This document shows positions 38,622 to 49,138 of a DNA stretch of 64,000 bases, one piece after another (position 1 is the first letter of the stretch; each line of letters begins with the position of its first letter). The notes below the pieces were generated by a model. It was not told the origin of the DNA. It saw only the letters and a program-made list of their open reading frames with translations, and searched no databases. The stretch comes from Actinomucor elegans. Lineage: Eukaryota > Mucoromycota > Mucoromycetes > Mucorales > Mucoraceae. The stretch spans positions 2,170,001-2,234,000 of the forward strand of contig JAMSLZ010000004.1 in NCBI GenBank assembly GCA_026027325.1, given 5' to 3'. The translations under genes were made by a program, and so were the position numbers.

Positions 38622-40426
38622 ATGTACCCTAAAAGTGCTACGCTTAGCACAAGTAGGAGTGATAATACAAGCAACTACAACAACAGAATACCGCGAGCTT
38701 ACTCGCCCCAACCTTCAGCCTCAACTTCAACGTCTTCCATGTCCACCAAACCAGACATGTCACAAACCAGCAGTAACAATCCCTGGAAGCTTTGGGTTGA
38801 AAAAACCGTTCTGGGCTTTCCTAGCCCAACATTGAGCGATCGGTGCTTATCTATCAGTAGTAGCAATACCCGATCGCCTCCCATGACAGAGCGATCCTAT
38901 AACAATAGCAGTAATAAAAATAATTACATTGTACCTACCCATGATCAAATCGAACTTGTCATGTCTGACCCTATTCGTTGTTTCTGTGGAAAACCTGCGC
39001 ACAAAAGCTATACGTTCGAATATGGCCCTATATTTGAATGCGGTACATTTGCTACGGAACAAACTGATAAACAGGATACCAAGTTCATTTGTGGTTTTCA
39101 CATTCATGAAATCTCATGGATCTCGTTTCGAAATCTATTGAAAGCAGGCAACACTGTTAATTCCGAATACTCTGAACTGCGCACTTGTCCACAATACAAC
39201 TTTACTTACTGCGCCATGTTTCATATTAAAAACCAGTACAAGCTGGACCCACCTACGAAGCTGCCTCAGTGTTTTTGCCGTAGACCTGTAACTATGCGCA
39301 TCCATCCAAAGAACGGGATTCAGTTTGCCTGCAAGAACGCCTTTGTAGATGGAGCACGCAAGTGTAGCTGGGTACTCAATGCTAAAGATGTTGCATTTCC
39401 TCGGCCTCAGCAACGTATTCATAATCACGTCGATCAAGACAAGTATATTGCCCGCAAGGAACGTCAAATGGCCCAGTTATCTGGTAATAACACAGATCAG
39501 AAACAACAACAGCAGCATAAAAATGATCTATTAACGGCTTTATCGGCTTCAATGACTCCTAGTCCTACGTCTTCGTCTATAGCTTCCACCATCGAAACAC
39601 CTAAACAAGAAAAAGGCGAGATTATTTTGTTTGAAGATTTAGTTCTGCAGGAACAACAGCTACACGCTTCATATCCTCCTATAAGTGAGCCATGGATGGT
39701 ACCTACATGCGTCATGTCAAATCAAAAGAAACAGCATCTAAGGCATCAACAAGAAAAGCAACCACTTCCTTTGCCTATTTTTTCTAGCTCTACCACCACT
39801 TCATCTATCTTACCATCTCAAAGCTCACCACCCCTATCACCATCCTCACAAGCCGCATACACACTCAAAGCAACGTGCCATAAGCAACAGTTGCTTATTG
39901 AACGGCAAAAAGAGATCATTGAGCATCAAAAAGACAAACTGGAACAAGAACGAGGAATCAACCAACAGGCTGCTATCAAGCTAGCACATTTCAAGGAGCA
40001 GATTGCTGAATTACAAACTAAGCTGCTCCGTAGTCGAAGCGATCAAGACAAAGAAACTATCTTAAGAATGAACTGCCAAGAACGTTTATCTAATATTGAA
40101 ATGGATGTAGTATGTTTAATGAATGAAAAGGAAAAGCTAACGGAGGAATTGATGATTCACATTGAAGAAAAGAACAAGTTGGGCAAGGAAGAAGAGTTGA
40201 ACAAATGCTGCTTGTGCTATGCGAAAAATATTGAGTATTGTCTTATACCGTGTTATCATTTTGGTAAGCTTCTTTTTTTTTTTTTTTTTTCTTGGTCTTG
40301 TTTATTTATAAATCGACTCATGCTCTTCATTAAATAGCATACTGTGAATTGTGTGCCGCCAAGCTTACGGAATGTGCTATTTGTAGAAGATCGATTGAAG
40401 GTACTCAGAAGATCTATACATGCTAA
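38622..40426 (+). CDS. Zinc-finger, coiled-coil and C-terminal RING protein (putative E3 ligase)
   Basis: Unassigned protein of 576 residues, exons 38622-40263 and 40338-40426. A Ser/Thr/Asn-rich start is followed by two cysteine-rich modules, near residues 119-160 (CFCGKPAHKSY...FECGTF) and 216-250 (CFCRRPVTMRIHPKNG...FACKN...CSW). They resemble GRF-like C-x-C zinc fingers. After a Gln/Ser/Pro-rich linker comes a long coiled coil (about 420-510). The C-terminus is a C3HC4-type RING: CCLCYAKN, then CYHF across the intron to AYCELCAAKLTECAICRR. The RING His is the last complete codon of exon 1 but one, so the domain needs the splice. RING domains often give ubiquitin E3 activity; the substrate is unknown. 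The intron contains a ~17-nt T run. Confidence 0.8.
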
Positions 40427-41952
40427 AATTCTTTTAGCCTATTTCATTATACCCCCATTCCCTTTCTACTATGTATTATAACTTTCAACCCTCTACACAC
40501 ACTCTCTTTGAGTACTCTATAAATATCGGCAATTTATAGGGGAAAATATCCAGAAAAAAAAATCACACACTTACATACTTATCCATTAAAAGAAAAACGA
40601 GCTAATATATTTCATCCACTAAGCGTAAACTGTATATAACCGAAACAGCTAGTTGTTGAGGCTCCCGAATTAGCGAAATAGCGAATGAATATCACGCACT
40701 ATCATCATCATTGTAATGTAGCGTTGTTCTCTTGTCGTTTCATTATCTCTCTTCTGTATTATCTAGACAATTTTTTTTTTTTAGTTGAACAACTTGTAAA
40801 GAGGTGTCATTAAATATCATCTTGTATGATTTTTTTTTTCTTTTTTACTGAAAGTTTCGTGGACAGTTGTTTTAAAATAGCTTATTCCAGAGATGAACTA
40901 CTGTATATGCGACTATAAAGTAACAAAGTCAGAAGTTTTTTATCATTCGATCCACATGCTTTTTATTTTGTTAGAGTGAGTAGCTCCTTGCTTGACCACA
41001 TCTTTTAACAAATGCCACAAGAAAAAAATTGCACATGCATATGTCGTGAAAGTGTTTAAAGAAGTTAAAACTGTATTACACCTAGCGCCTCTTCACAAGC
41101 GTTTTACGACAAAAAAAATTGAAATAAACTATGCATATTATGTCGAAAGATTCTTTTGTTTTTGAACTCGGCAATATTAAGATTGGTTGTTGTGAAATCT
41201 AGATCGAATAGCCAAAATGGGTCAAAGCGAAATCATTTGCATCTTGAAAATAAGAAAATAGCGAGATGTAAAATCAACAGTAGATTGTATCCCCGATAGA
41301 AATGATTAAAATACAAGACCTGCTTGCAGTTCTGGAACAAGTAACTAAATCGTTTCAAGACTTGACGTAGCATAGTAATCGCTTTGATCGTTAAAGATGC
41401 ATAGAGAAATGCGCTACGTAGCTGCGAAATAGTCTTGCCTCTTTCTCGTAAAACTTGAGTTATTTAAAAGAAAATAGTTATATACAAAGTTTATGAAGTT
41501 CGCAAGATTCAAGTATGTATCACCCGTCTTTTTTGTGTTGCGATCTGAATTATTTTCATAGGTAAAGTTTCCCAATCTGATGAGTACGGCACAATAGTTG
41601 GCGTGTAAAATCTCGATCCAGTGCCCGCATTTGATGAGTCTTTTATGTTCAGAGTCGTTGGTTCAATCAATCCCGCACCTACAGGAGCTGGATTATTATA
41701 ATTAGTGTTGGCCGGTTGGCCGCTTTCTTTCCCCTGCACTTTAAATTATTTTGATTCAATGAACCAAGCTTGAAGATCAAGTTGTTTTAAGAAATGATTT
41801 ATTTCATGCTTATAATAATGCAGGATCAGAGAAATCAGATAACATGAAAGATGTCATAGATAGGAAAAGAGGTATTAAACATGTATACTATGTAAATATG
41901 TATGTGTTTGTGTGTGTGTGTATATATATATAAGAAAGTATGTATAAAGTGC
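40427..41952. other. intergenic, 1.5 kb, between convergent genes
   Basis: The RING gene and the HMG gene converge here. A minus ORF at 41509-41739 has protein-like composition (QGKESGQPANTNYNNPAPVG) but no start context, partner exon or family. A GT/TA microsatellite lies at about 41895-41935. Confidence 0.5.
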
Positions 41953-42154
41953 TTAGTCATTATTATTCATTGGGTTCACCATTTGAGCTACAGTTGCTAC
42001 GGCATCTAAATCGTCCAATGGTTGACTATGACTAGTTGCAGTAGAAGAAATCGAACTGAAATTTCTCTTTCTGTTAGGACTAAAGGCTAAAGAAGATGAT
42101 ATACTATCAGTATCACTTGAAACAAATGATTGCGCATCATCCTGATGCTGCTGA

Positions 42155-42200
<46 letters not shown>

Positions 42201-43635
42201 GCTGCTGCTGCTGTTGTTGAATACGATCCTTCATTTCTCGAGCATAACGTGCTTTGTCTTCATTAGCAATATCAATCCAAGGCTGCAGTTCTTCAGTAGA
42301 CATGGCACGCCATTGCTGCCCAATTTGCTTGCTGATTTCGACTAAGCGGGCGTCTGGAAAGCGTTTTTTCATGATAGGTCGCATTTTTTTAGCAAAATGC
42401 AAATAGCCAGACATGGGGTGTTTGGGTAATGAGTCATCGGCTTTCTTTTTCTTTCGACCGCGAGGATCACGGCCCATTGCTGATGATGGCTTGGGTTGAG
42501 GTTTCGTTTTCTTGGGTTGCGGTGGTGGCGGTGATGGAGGAGTGGGTTGATGTACATTAATAGCAAAGGATTGCTGTTGTTTTTGCTTTTGCTGTTGTTT
42601 TAAAGTGCAAGCTTGCTTCATCTCAGCTTTGGACCGCCGAGTGTAAATGAAGTTGGCGTGTTCATTATTATGTTTCTGTTTCAACTTGGATTCTTCTTTG
42701 AAGTAATAATCTCTATCTTCCTATAAACATGGATTAGGTATAGATACATAAACAATAGAACGCATGATACTTGCAGGTGATAATTGCTTCCATCGTAAAC
42801 TAATGGATTTACTGATTTCACCGGAACTCAAGCCTTGATTAACGTCGTGTAATTTGCGTCGCATATCACGATTAAACAGTAGGTACGCGTTAGGTGGTCT
42901 TTTTACTTTCTCAGGTAAGACACCGTATTTCCTTTTAGTACTTTGGCTAGTGATGGTATTATTGCTAGATGGTGTTGGTGGTGTTGGTGGTGGTGGTGGT
43001 GGTGGTGGTTTTTTAGCAGGCTTTGTGATTTGCTCTTTTTCTGTATTATCAAATGAAATAGATTCTAATGCAGCTGCTTCTGCAGCTGCTGAATAAGGTA
43101 GATTAGGTATAACTTTATAATTGTCTGGTTGTTGGTAATATGAGGGTGGTGAATGATGATGGTATGTATACATATTATGTTGGTGATATATATCATTACT
43201 GTGAGGCGGTGGAGAAGCCTGACTATGGAAATGAAAAGACGAATCCAGTAGAAGATCTGATAACTGGTGATGATCTTTTCTAACAAAATAACTATCTGTT
43301 TCATCTTCTCTTTGACTAATAGGCGAAGATTCTACCGAATGATCATTGGGTATGACCATGGAAGAAGGCGGAGGTACTACCATTTTAGGTATTAGCCTTT
43401 TTTTGTTATAATGGCGATGATCGATGTCTAGAGTGAATTGAATACACTTGGATTGATTTTGAAATTCAGCCTTTTGCTCTTTGCTCATGTGCTTCCATTC
43501 ATCTGTTAATTGTTGCGATGAAATGTATTGTCCATTCAGTTCTTGACGTCGTATTGTGCAATAGACAAAGAATGAGTCTGGTGCTTTGGGCGTATCCATT
43601 CTTTTTACAGGTTCATCTGTATTACAAGCCAGCAT
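41953..43635 (-). CDS. Protein with three HMG-box domains and a polyglutamine tract
   Basis: Probable DNA-binding nuclear protein of 542 residues; minus exons 43635-42771 and 42716-41953. Box 1, near the N-terminus, is TPKAPDSFFVYCTIRRQEL...DEWKHMSKEQKAEFQNQSK. Box 2 is KRPPNAYLLFNRDMRRKLHD...ISLRWKQLSPA and continues across the intron as NRDYYFKEESKLKQK. Box 3 is HPMSGYLHFAKKMRPIMKKR...IGQQWRAMSTEELQPWIDIA. Between boxes lie Pro-, Ser- and His/Tyr-rich segments. After box 3 is a run of about 22 Gln. Box 2 resembles the MATA_HMG/SOX-like class; box 3 is more HMGB-like. The gene shares a 320-bp divergent promoter with the FAHD1 gene. A T-run (A on plus, about 43651-43669) lies just upstream of the start. 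Confidence 0.85.
42150..42216. repeat. trinucleotide repeat coding polyglutamine
   Basis: On the plus strand, GTT/GCT triplets, mostly TTG units flanked by TGC, code about 22 Gln in the HMG protein. Tracts of this kind vary in length between strains. Confidence 0.9.
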
Positions 43636-43647
43636 AGTTGGAGAAGG

Positions 43648-43679
<32 letters not shown>

Positions 43680-43955
43680 AGAAAGCCCGTCTATTTATAC
43701 GATGGAGAAGGGGGGGTGGGCATCTTCTTTACCTGTGAGAAAATAGCCAATAAGGTTGTTATTGTTAAAGTGACTTTTTTCTTTTTCGATTTACTATAAC
43801 AAAAAATGTGGGGTTCATGCATCACAACCAAGTGGAGTCTAAACCCAACCAAGCCTCATCTTATTACACATTGTTCTTGTCCTTATAAAACTGTTCTTAA
43901 ATTGCGTGTATTTCTTTTAATTAGACCCCAGCATTATCTTTTTTTTTCCACCATT
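43636..43955. promoter_or_regulatory. divergent promoter region, HMG gene and FAHD1
   Basis: The 320 bp between the two divergent starts contain an A run at 43651-43669, a G-rich patch near 43708-43718 and T tracts just before 43956. No specific site is claimed. Confidence 0.45.
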
Positions 43956-45021
43956 ATGGCAGAAACCTTCTTAACTACAGGTCGCAAAATTGTCGCTATA
44001 GGCAGAAACTATAGGTACATAAAAAATAAAAAAATAAAAACGTTTCGCGTAATTATAGAGTATTGACTTGAACAAGTGAACATGCCAAAGAATTGAACAA
44101 TCCAGTACCAGAATCCCCATTCTTCTTTTTAAAGCCGACCTCTTCTTATCTCGAAAATGGTGGTAGCATTGAAATCCCTCGTGGGTGTCAAGTACATCAT
44201 GAGAGTAAGTAAACTTATTAAAACATATCCCTTGATTTTTAACCAAGATTTGGTAGTTGAATTGGCTGTAGTTCTCGGCAAAGGTGGTAGAAACATCCCT
44301 GCTGCTGATGCAGGTGACTACATTGGAGGTTCGTATCAAACATATAAGCAATTAGCATGTATTTACGCCCTAATTCCCAGGATACGCTTTGGCTATCGAC
44401 TTGACTGCTCGAGATCTTCAGGTAAAACAAAAAAAAACATCTTTTCAATTCCCTTTTATAGAAGTTAACACTTTCTAGTTGGAAGCTAAAAAGAAAGGCT
44501 TACCTTGGTCTACTGCCAAAGGATTTGATACATTCACACCCATTAGGCAAGTTTACGCATGTTTAATTGCAGTTTCGAAACATGCACTGACCAATTTATG
44601 CAAACAAACCAGTGAGTTTATATCCAAACAAGATATTTCTGACCCAGCCAATGTCAGTCTTTGGTTAAAGGTACCGCGTTATTTCATTTACCAGGGTTGA
44701 GTCTAACTTTTTTTTTGAAGGTGAATGATGAATATCGTCAACAAGGCAATACAAAGGATATGATATTTAGGTAAAGAATCATCGTTAAACTATTTGTATA
44801 TCTTACCTATTTATAGCATTCCTACCCTGATTGAGTATGTATCGTCCATTATGAAGTTGGAAACTGGTGATGTTATTTTGACAGGTACTCCAAAGGGAGT
44901 TGGTGCGATTCACGCGGGAGATGTCATTACAGCAGGTCTTTGTCCCGGAAACAGAGAAAGTGATATTGTTCACATGAAGTTTAATGCTATTGATCGTATC
45001 GGTGGATTTGCCAAGGCTTAA
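43956..45021 (+). CDS. Fumarylacetoacetate hydrolase domain protein, FAHD1-like acylpyruvase
   Basis: FAHD1 hydrolyses acylpyruvates and decarboxylates oxaloacetate in mitochondria. Exons 43956-44014, 44077-44204, 44257-44328, 44381-44421, 44479-44546, 44613-44670, 44721-44770 and 44817-45021 give 226 residues, matching the usual length near 224. Motifs are AIGRNY, PFFFLKPTSSY, the metal-site HHEIELAVVLGKGGRNI, YIGGYALAIDLTARDLQ, KKKGLPWSTAKGFDTFTPIS, NTKDMIFSIPTLIEYVS and ILTGTPKGVG. Intron 5 (44547-44612) starts GC, not GT, within AG|GCAAGT. Removing it restores the family sequence FTPIS-EFISKQDI, while keeping it leaves the frame open. Confidence 0.92.
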
Positions 45022-46793
45022 CTGTCTAAATCTATAATAAAACGGTTTTAACATACCTAAACAGCCCATTTTATTTCAACACTATTGTATATAATATTCT
45101 AGCATGTTATCATTGCATAAACACCCCTGATTCATATTGACACTCATTGGTTATTGGCTATTGAATATTGAAATCATGGTTGGCAAAATGATTGAAAAGA
45201 AGCAATTATGCCTGGATCTGCAATTCAAGGAGATATTATATTATGTTATGTTTCAGTAGATAGATCAATAGGACACAATTAATTCTTTTTCTAATAATTA
45301 TACTTTTATATATTTTCACTACACGCAATAAAACGTTTTTGGAGCATTATTTTCTTGCCATTCAAACCATAATTAAATTTTATACAGTGTTTGTTAAGAC
45401 CACAAAGTAAATAATAATAATACAGTTCCGTACTTTGCTTAATATATGTCGTTGTCGCACTCTATAAAAAATTCGCCCAAGGGTCTCCCCTTTTTCTTAG
45501 AATCTGCTATTTTCAACATGAGGAACATGACACATCTGGCTATTGATACCTGTTCAGAATAATTTTTTTTTTCGTTTGCTATAATCATGATATGATTGAA
45601 ACAATATGAGTATATCATGCATTAAAAACTTTCTAGTAACATAAATTACATGCATTTCATGCAAATTTAATGTATAGATTTTTCGTCCGATCTCGATTCG
45701 TATCTCATTTGATCACTAGCAGTAGTAAAGTTTCAGAACAAACTATTACATTTAGTAGGACCGTGAGACGGCTGTATTTTAACAAGTTCAATATAATAGT
45801 CTGGATTAACAGTAAAATGCCCATATCCGCCTCTAATACATCTAAAAAAAAGTATACTAGCATTATATCGAGAGCACCACTATGTCTGAGATATATCTAT
45901 TACACTGAGCGTTGTTATTTCGATACCTGACTGCAGTTTATAATAAAATGTCTTTGAATAGACTTAAAACAAGATGGTAGGTTTGAAACGAGTTACATAG
46001 CATGGTTTATGTATAAATCAATCTGCTTCAGGAAGTAAAAGAAATATTCGGCAGACACCTGTTGGAATGGTCGTGTATCTTCCCAAAATTATAACAGAAT
46101 GCTTTCAATCAATTACAGGCTCTCTTCCTTAAGCAATGATTAGAGGGCAGCTATCGCTTTTGGATATCTTGAAAGTGTGCAAAACATAAAATCATACTAC
46201 TCATGTCTTTGTAACCCTCTTATTCGATTAAGATTATTAAGCATGATTTTCGGTGCTTAATGCGATACGACCCATAGAAGACCGAATCATATTCTCTATG
46301 TGATCCATTGGATGACAAATCATAACCATATAATACTAATTTGTAGTACCTTATTGAAATACATTCTATTGAAAACGTCCTACCATCACTGTTGTTTGAA
46401 GAAAAGAAAATAGTTCAGCTTGAATAGTGTAGGATGCGACATAATCCATCAGGTTGGATTTGTCATCCATCCTTTGTACAAAGAGAGAGACGGTTTCACG
46501 ATTGAAAATCCGATTCAGGAATTCGTAACTAAGACAGGACACTTTCGCTAAACTTTTTTTTTTTCTTTTTAATTTTATTGCGCCTCTTCAAATGGATGAA
46601 CAAAAACGTAATCAAGCATCACTACAAAATGGTTGGTAATGGCTGGAACTATAAACAATGCCAAAAAAAAAAAAAAAAAATAGTATATAAAACCCCAAAC
46701 TAAACTATTTCTTCCTTTTATTTTTTATTTTTTCATCTTTCTTCTCAAGAAACGATTATTCAAAGACTTGAACATATACGCGATTGTTTAAAA
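45022..46793. other. intergenic, 1.8 kb
   Basis: No supported gene. A short plus frame at 45670-45930 overlaps a TCTCGATTCGTATCTCATTTGATC stretch that resembles the dispersed repeat family. An A run at about 46662-46680 and T tracts lie in the promoter of the glutathione reductase gene. Confidence 0.5.
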
Positions 46794-47785
46794 ATGCCCC
46801 CCGTAAGTAAAGCATCCAAACCCCTCTATGATTACATTGTCATTGGCGCAGGCTCTGGTGGTATGGCCGCTGCAAGAAGAGCTGCTGGTGTCCATGGCGC
46901 CAGCGTGGCAATGGTCGAAGCTCACAGCGTCCTGGGCGGTACGTGCGTTAACGTTGGTTGTGTTCCCAAAAAAGTGATGTGGAATACTGCCTCTGTCTTT
47001 GAAACTTTGCGCCAGGCCAAAGGTTACGGTTACGAATTCGGTGAGGTAAAATTTAACTGGTCCGTGATCAAAGCCAAGCGCGATGCCTATATCAAACGCT
47101 TAAATGGTATCTATGATGCGAACGCAGCCAAAGAACATGTAGAGCATTTCCACGGTCATGCTAGCTTTGTCAACTCGTCCACACTCAATATTATACGCGA
47201 TGGCGCCGATCCTATTGAGATCAAGGGTAAGCATATTCTCATTGCTACTGGAGGTCATGGCATTATTCCCGACTTGCCTGGTGCCGAACTTGGTATTACC
47301 TCAGATGGCTTTTTCGACTTGGAGCATCAACCCAAACGTGTGGCTGTTGTGGGAACTGGTTACATTGGTATAGAACTTGCTGGTATCTTTCATTCACTCG
47401 GATCCGAAGTCACTGTCTTTTCGAGAACAAAGCAGATCTTGAGAAAGTTTGATACGACCATCAAAGATACCTTGTTGGAACATATGAAGAAGACCGGTGT
47501 TCAATTCGCGTTTGATTCCAAAGTGAACGCACTGAGAAAGAGTGATTCCGGTATTATTGTTGAATATGAGGCTGATGGTAAGCCTGGTGAACTCGAAGTA
47601 GATACTGTTCTCTGGGCTGTAGGTCGTGCTGCTAATACAAAAGGCTTAAACCTGGATGCTGTCGGTGTAAAGGTAGACAGTAAACAACAAGTTATAGTGG
47701 ATGAATATCAAAATACAGCTGTTAGCAATATTTATTCACTTGGTGATGTTGTGGGTAAAGCTGAACTGACTCCAGGTAAATAATG

Positions 47786-47821
<36 letters not shown>

Positions 47822-48338
47822 ATATCTTATTAATACCTCTTTTGGATTAGTTGCAATTGCTGCTGCTCGTAAACTAAGTGATCGTCTTTTTGGTGGCCCT
47901 CGATTCGCCAAGGCTAAGCTCGATTACGATAATATCCCTACAGTCGTATTTTCTCATCCAACAGCTGGCACGATTGGTTATACCGAAGAAGAAGCCCGTG
48001 CCAAGTTTGGCGATGGTAATATCAAGGTATACCAGTCCAAGTTTGGTAACATGTATTTCAGTGTTCTTGATGAAAAGGAACCAACAGCTTACAAGATTAT
48101 TGTTACTGGTCCTGAAGAAAAGGTGATTGGTCTTCATATTATCGGTAGAAGCAGCGATGAAATTTTGCAAGGCTTCGGTGTAGCCATTCGTATGGGTGCA
48201 ACCAAGGCTGATTTCGATAACTGTGTCGCGATCCATCCTACATCTGCTGAAGAACTGGTAAGATCCCTTTATAACTATAGTATATACGATGGCTAATGGT
48301 CTCTTTTGTAATAATATATATAGGTCACTATGCGATAA
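46794..48338 (+). CDS. Glutathione reductase
   Basis: FAD- and NADPH-dependent reduction of glutathione disulfide; cytosolic and possibly mitochondrial. Exons 46794-47775, 47851-48257 and 48324-48338 give 467 residues. Visible are the FAD-binding [19 protein letters not shown], the redox pair [13 protein letters not shown], the NADPH-binding [21 protein letters not shown], the second FAD site IYSLGDVVG, and the C-terminal active-site HPTSAEELV, completed by a tiny last exon coding VTMR and the stop. Intron 1 holds a T32 run. The start at 46794 ([14 protein letters not shown]) gives no clear presequence. The 3' end faces the Spc2 gene with 33 bp between stop codons. Confidence 0.95.
47788..47819. 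repeat. poly(T) tract in glutathione reductase intron 1
   Basis: About 32 T within a 75-nt intron, between the 5' splice site and the branch/acceptor region, in the sense strand. Confidence 0.85.
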
Positions 48339-48371
48339 ATATTATATATGTATAATAAAGCTTCTTATTTA

Positions 48372-49138
48372 TTAATCTTCATGCAGTTTCTGTTTAAGCG
48401 CTGTCAAAAAGCTGCTTAAATCTTTATCAATCGCTTCTTTAACCATTACACCCTTTGTATTGAACCAAGTGCTGACATTAGGCTCAACTTGATGCTTTAC
48501 TGTCTTTCCGCTTATTTCATCGTTATAAACCAAAGTGAGTTCATATTTAGGCGAAAATTTGTTCATCTTGCCGTTAATTCTTAATGATCCTATAGTCTAT
48601 AATGGACAATTTTTTTTTAAAAAAAAAAACGACATTTGACGCGCAATTTGAATCATACCTTTCCATTTGTTTTGTGAGTACCAGCAAAAATCTCGTCTTT
48701 TTCAACGAGATACCCGTATGCAAGCGAAGCAATTTGAAGTGCCCAGTAAACTACAACACAGATGGTAGTTACCGTCAACGCGTCATAAAAGCTCGTCTTG
48801 TATTCGTACAAAAAGGATCCTGCTGCAACAAAGCATGACACGTAACCCAATAATAACTTGATATCGGTGTGGGTATGTTTTTGAACAAACAGTTGATCTT
48901 TGGCATAAAACTATGTAATTCATTAGCCTCTTGTCAATATTTTTGGAGTTTTTTTTTAAGTTTCTTCTTTACACGAGAGATCTCGTCATCAACTGCATTT
49001 TTAAGTTGAGTGGCATCGTACTTGTTGGTCACCTCGACTGGCTCCACGCTTGATGTTGATTCTATTTGGCTTAGTGTCGGTGGTATTTTAAAAATACATA
49101 AAGTTTCATATCTTACCTTTAGTTACTGTTTGTGACAT
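48372..49138 (-). CDS. Signal peptidase complex subunit 2 (Spc2/SPCS2)
   Basis: Non-catalytic ER membrane subunit of signal peptidase. Minus exons 49138-49117, 49061-48973, 48910-48659 and 48596-48372 give 195 residues. After a short hydrophilic start (MSQTVTK) and NKYDATQLKNAVDDEIS, the family block FVQKHTHTDIKLLLGYVSCFVAAGSF begins the first membrane helix. The second is ALTVTTICVVVYWALQIASLAYGYLVEK. The cytosolic tail runs SPKYELTLVYNDE to STWFNTKGVMVKEAID, as in SPCS2. Each exon junction keeps frame. It converges on glutathione reductase, so 3' UTRs probably overlap. Confidence 0.9.

Noticed and set aside
42130..42345. Poly-leucine plus-strand ORF
   Set aside because: Antisense shadow of the CAG/CAA polyglutamine tract.
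41953..43635. Mucoralean sex locus (HMG gene flanked by TPT transporter and RNA helicase)
   Set aside because: The HMG protein has three boxes, not one. Neighbours are FAHD1 and a RING protein. The helicases in the window are DHX40- and DHX37-like and lie far away.
45670..45930. 86-codon plus ORF
   Set aside because: Non-globular composition and overlap with a dispersed-repeat-like stretch.
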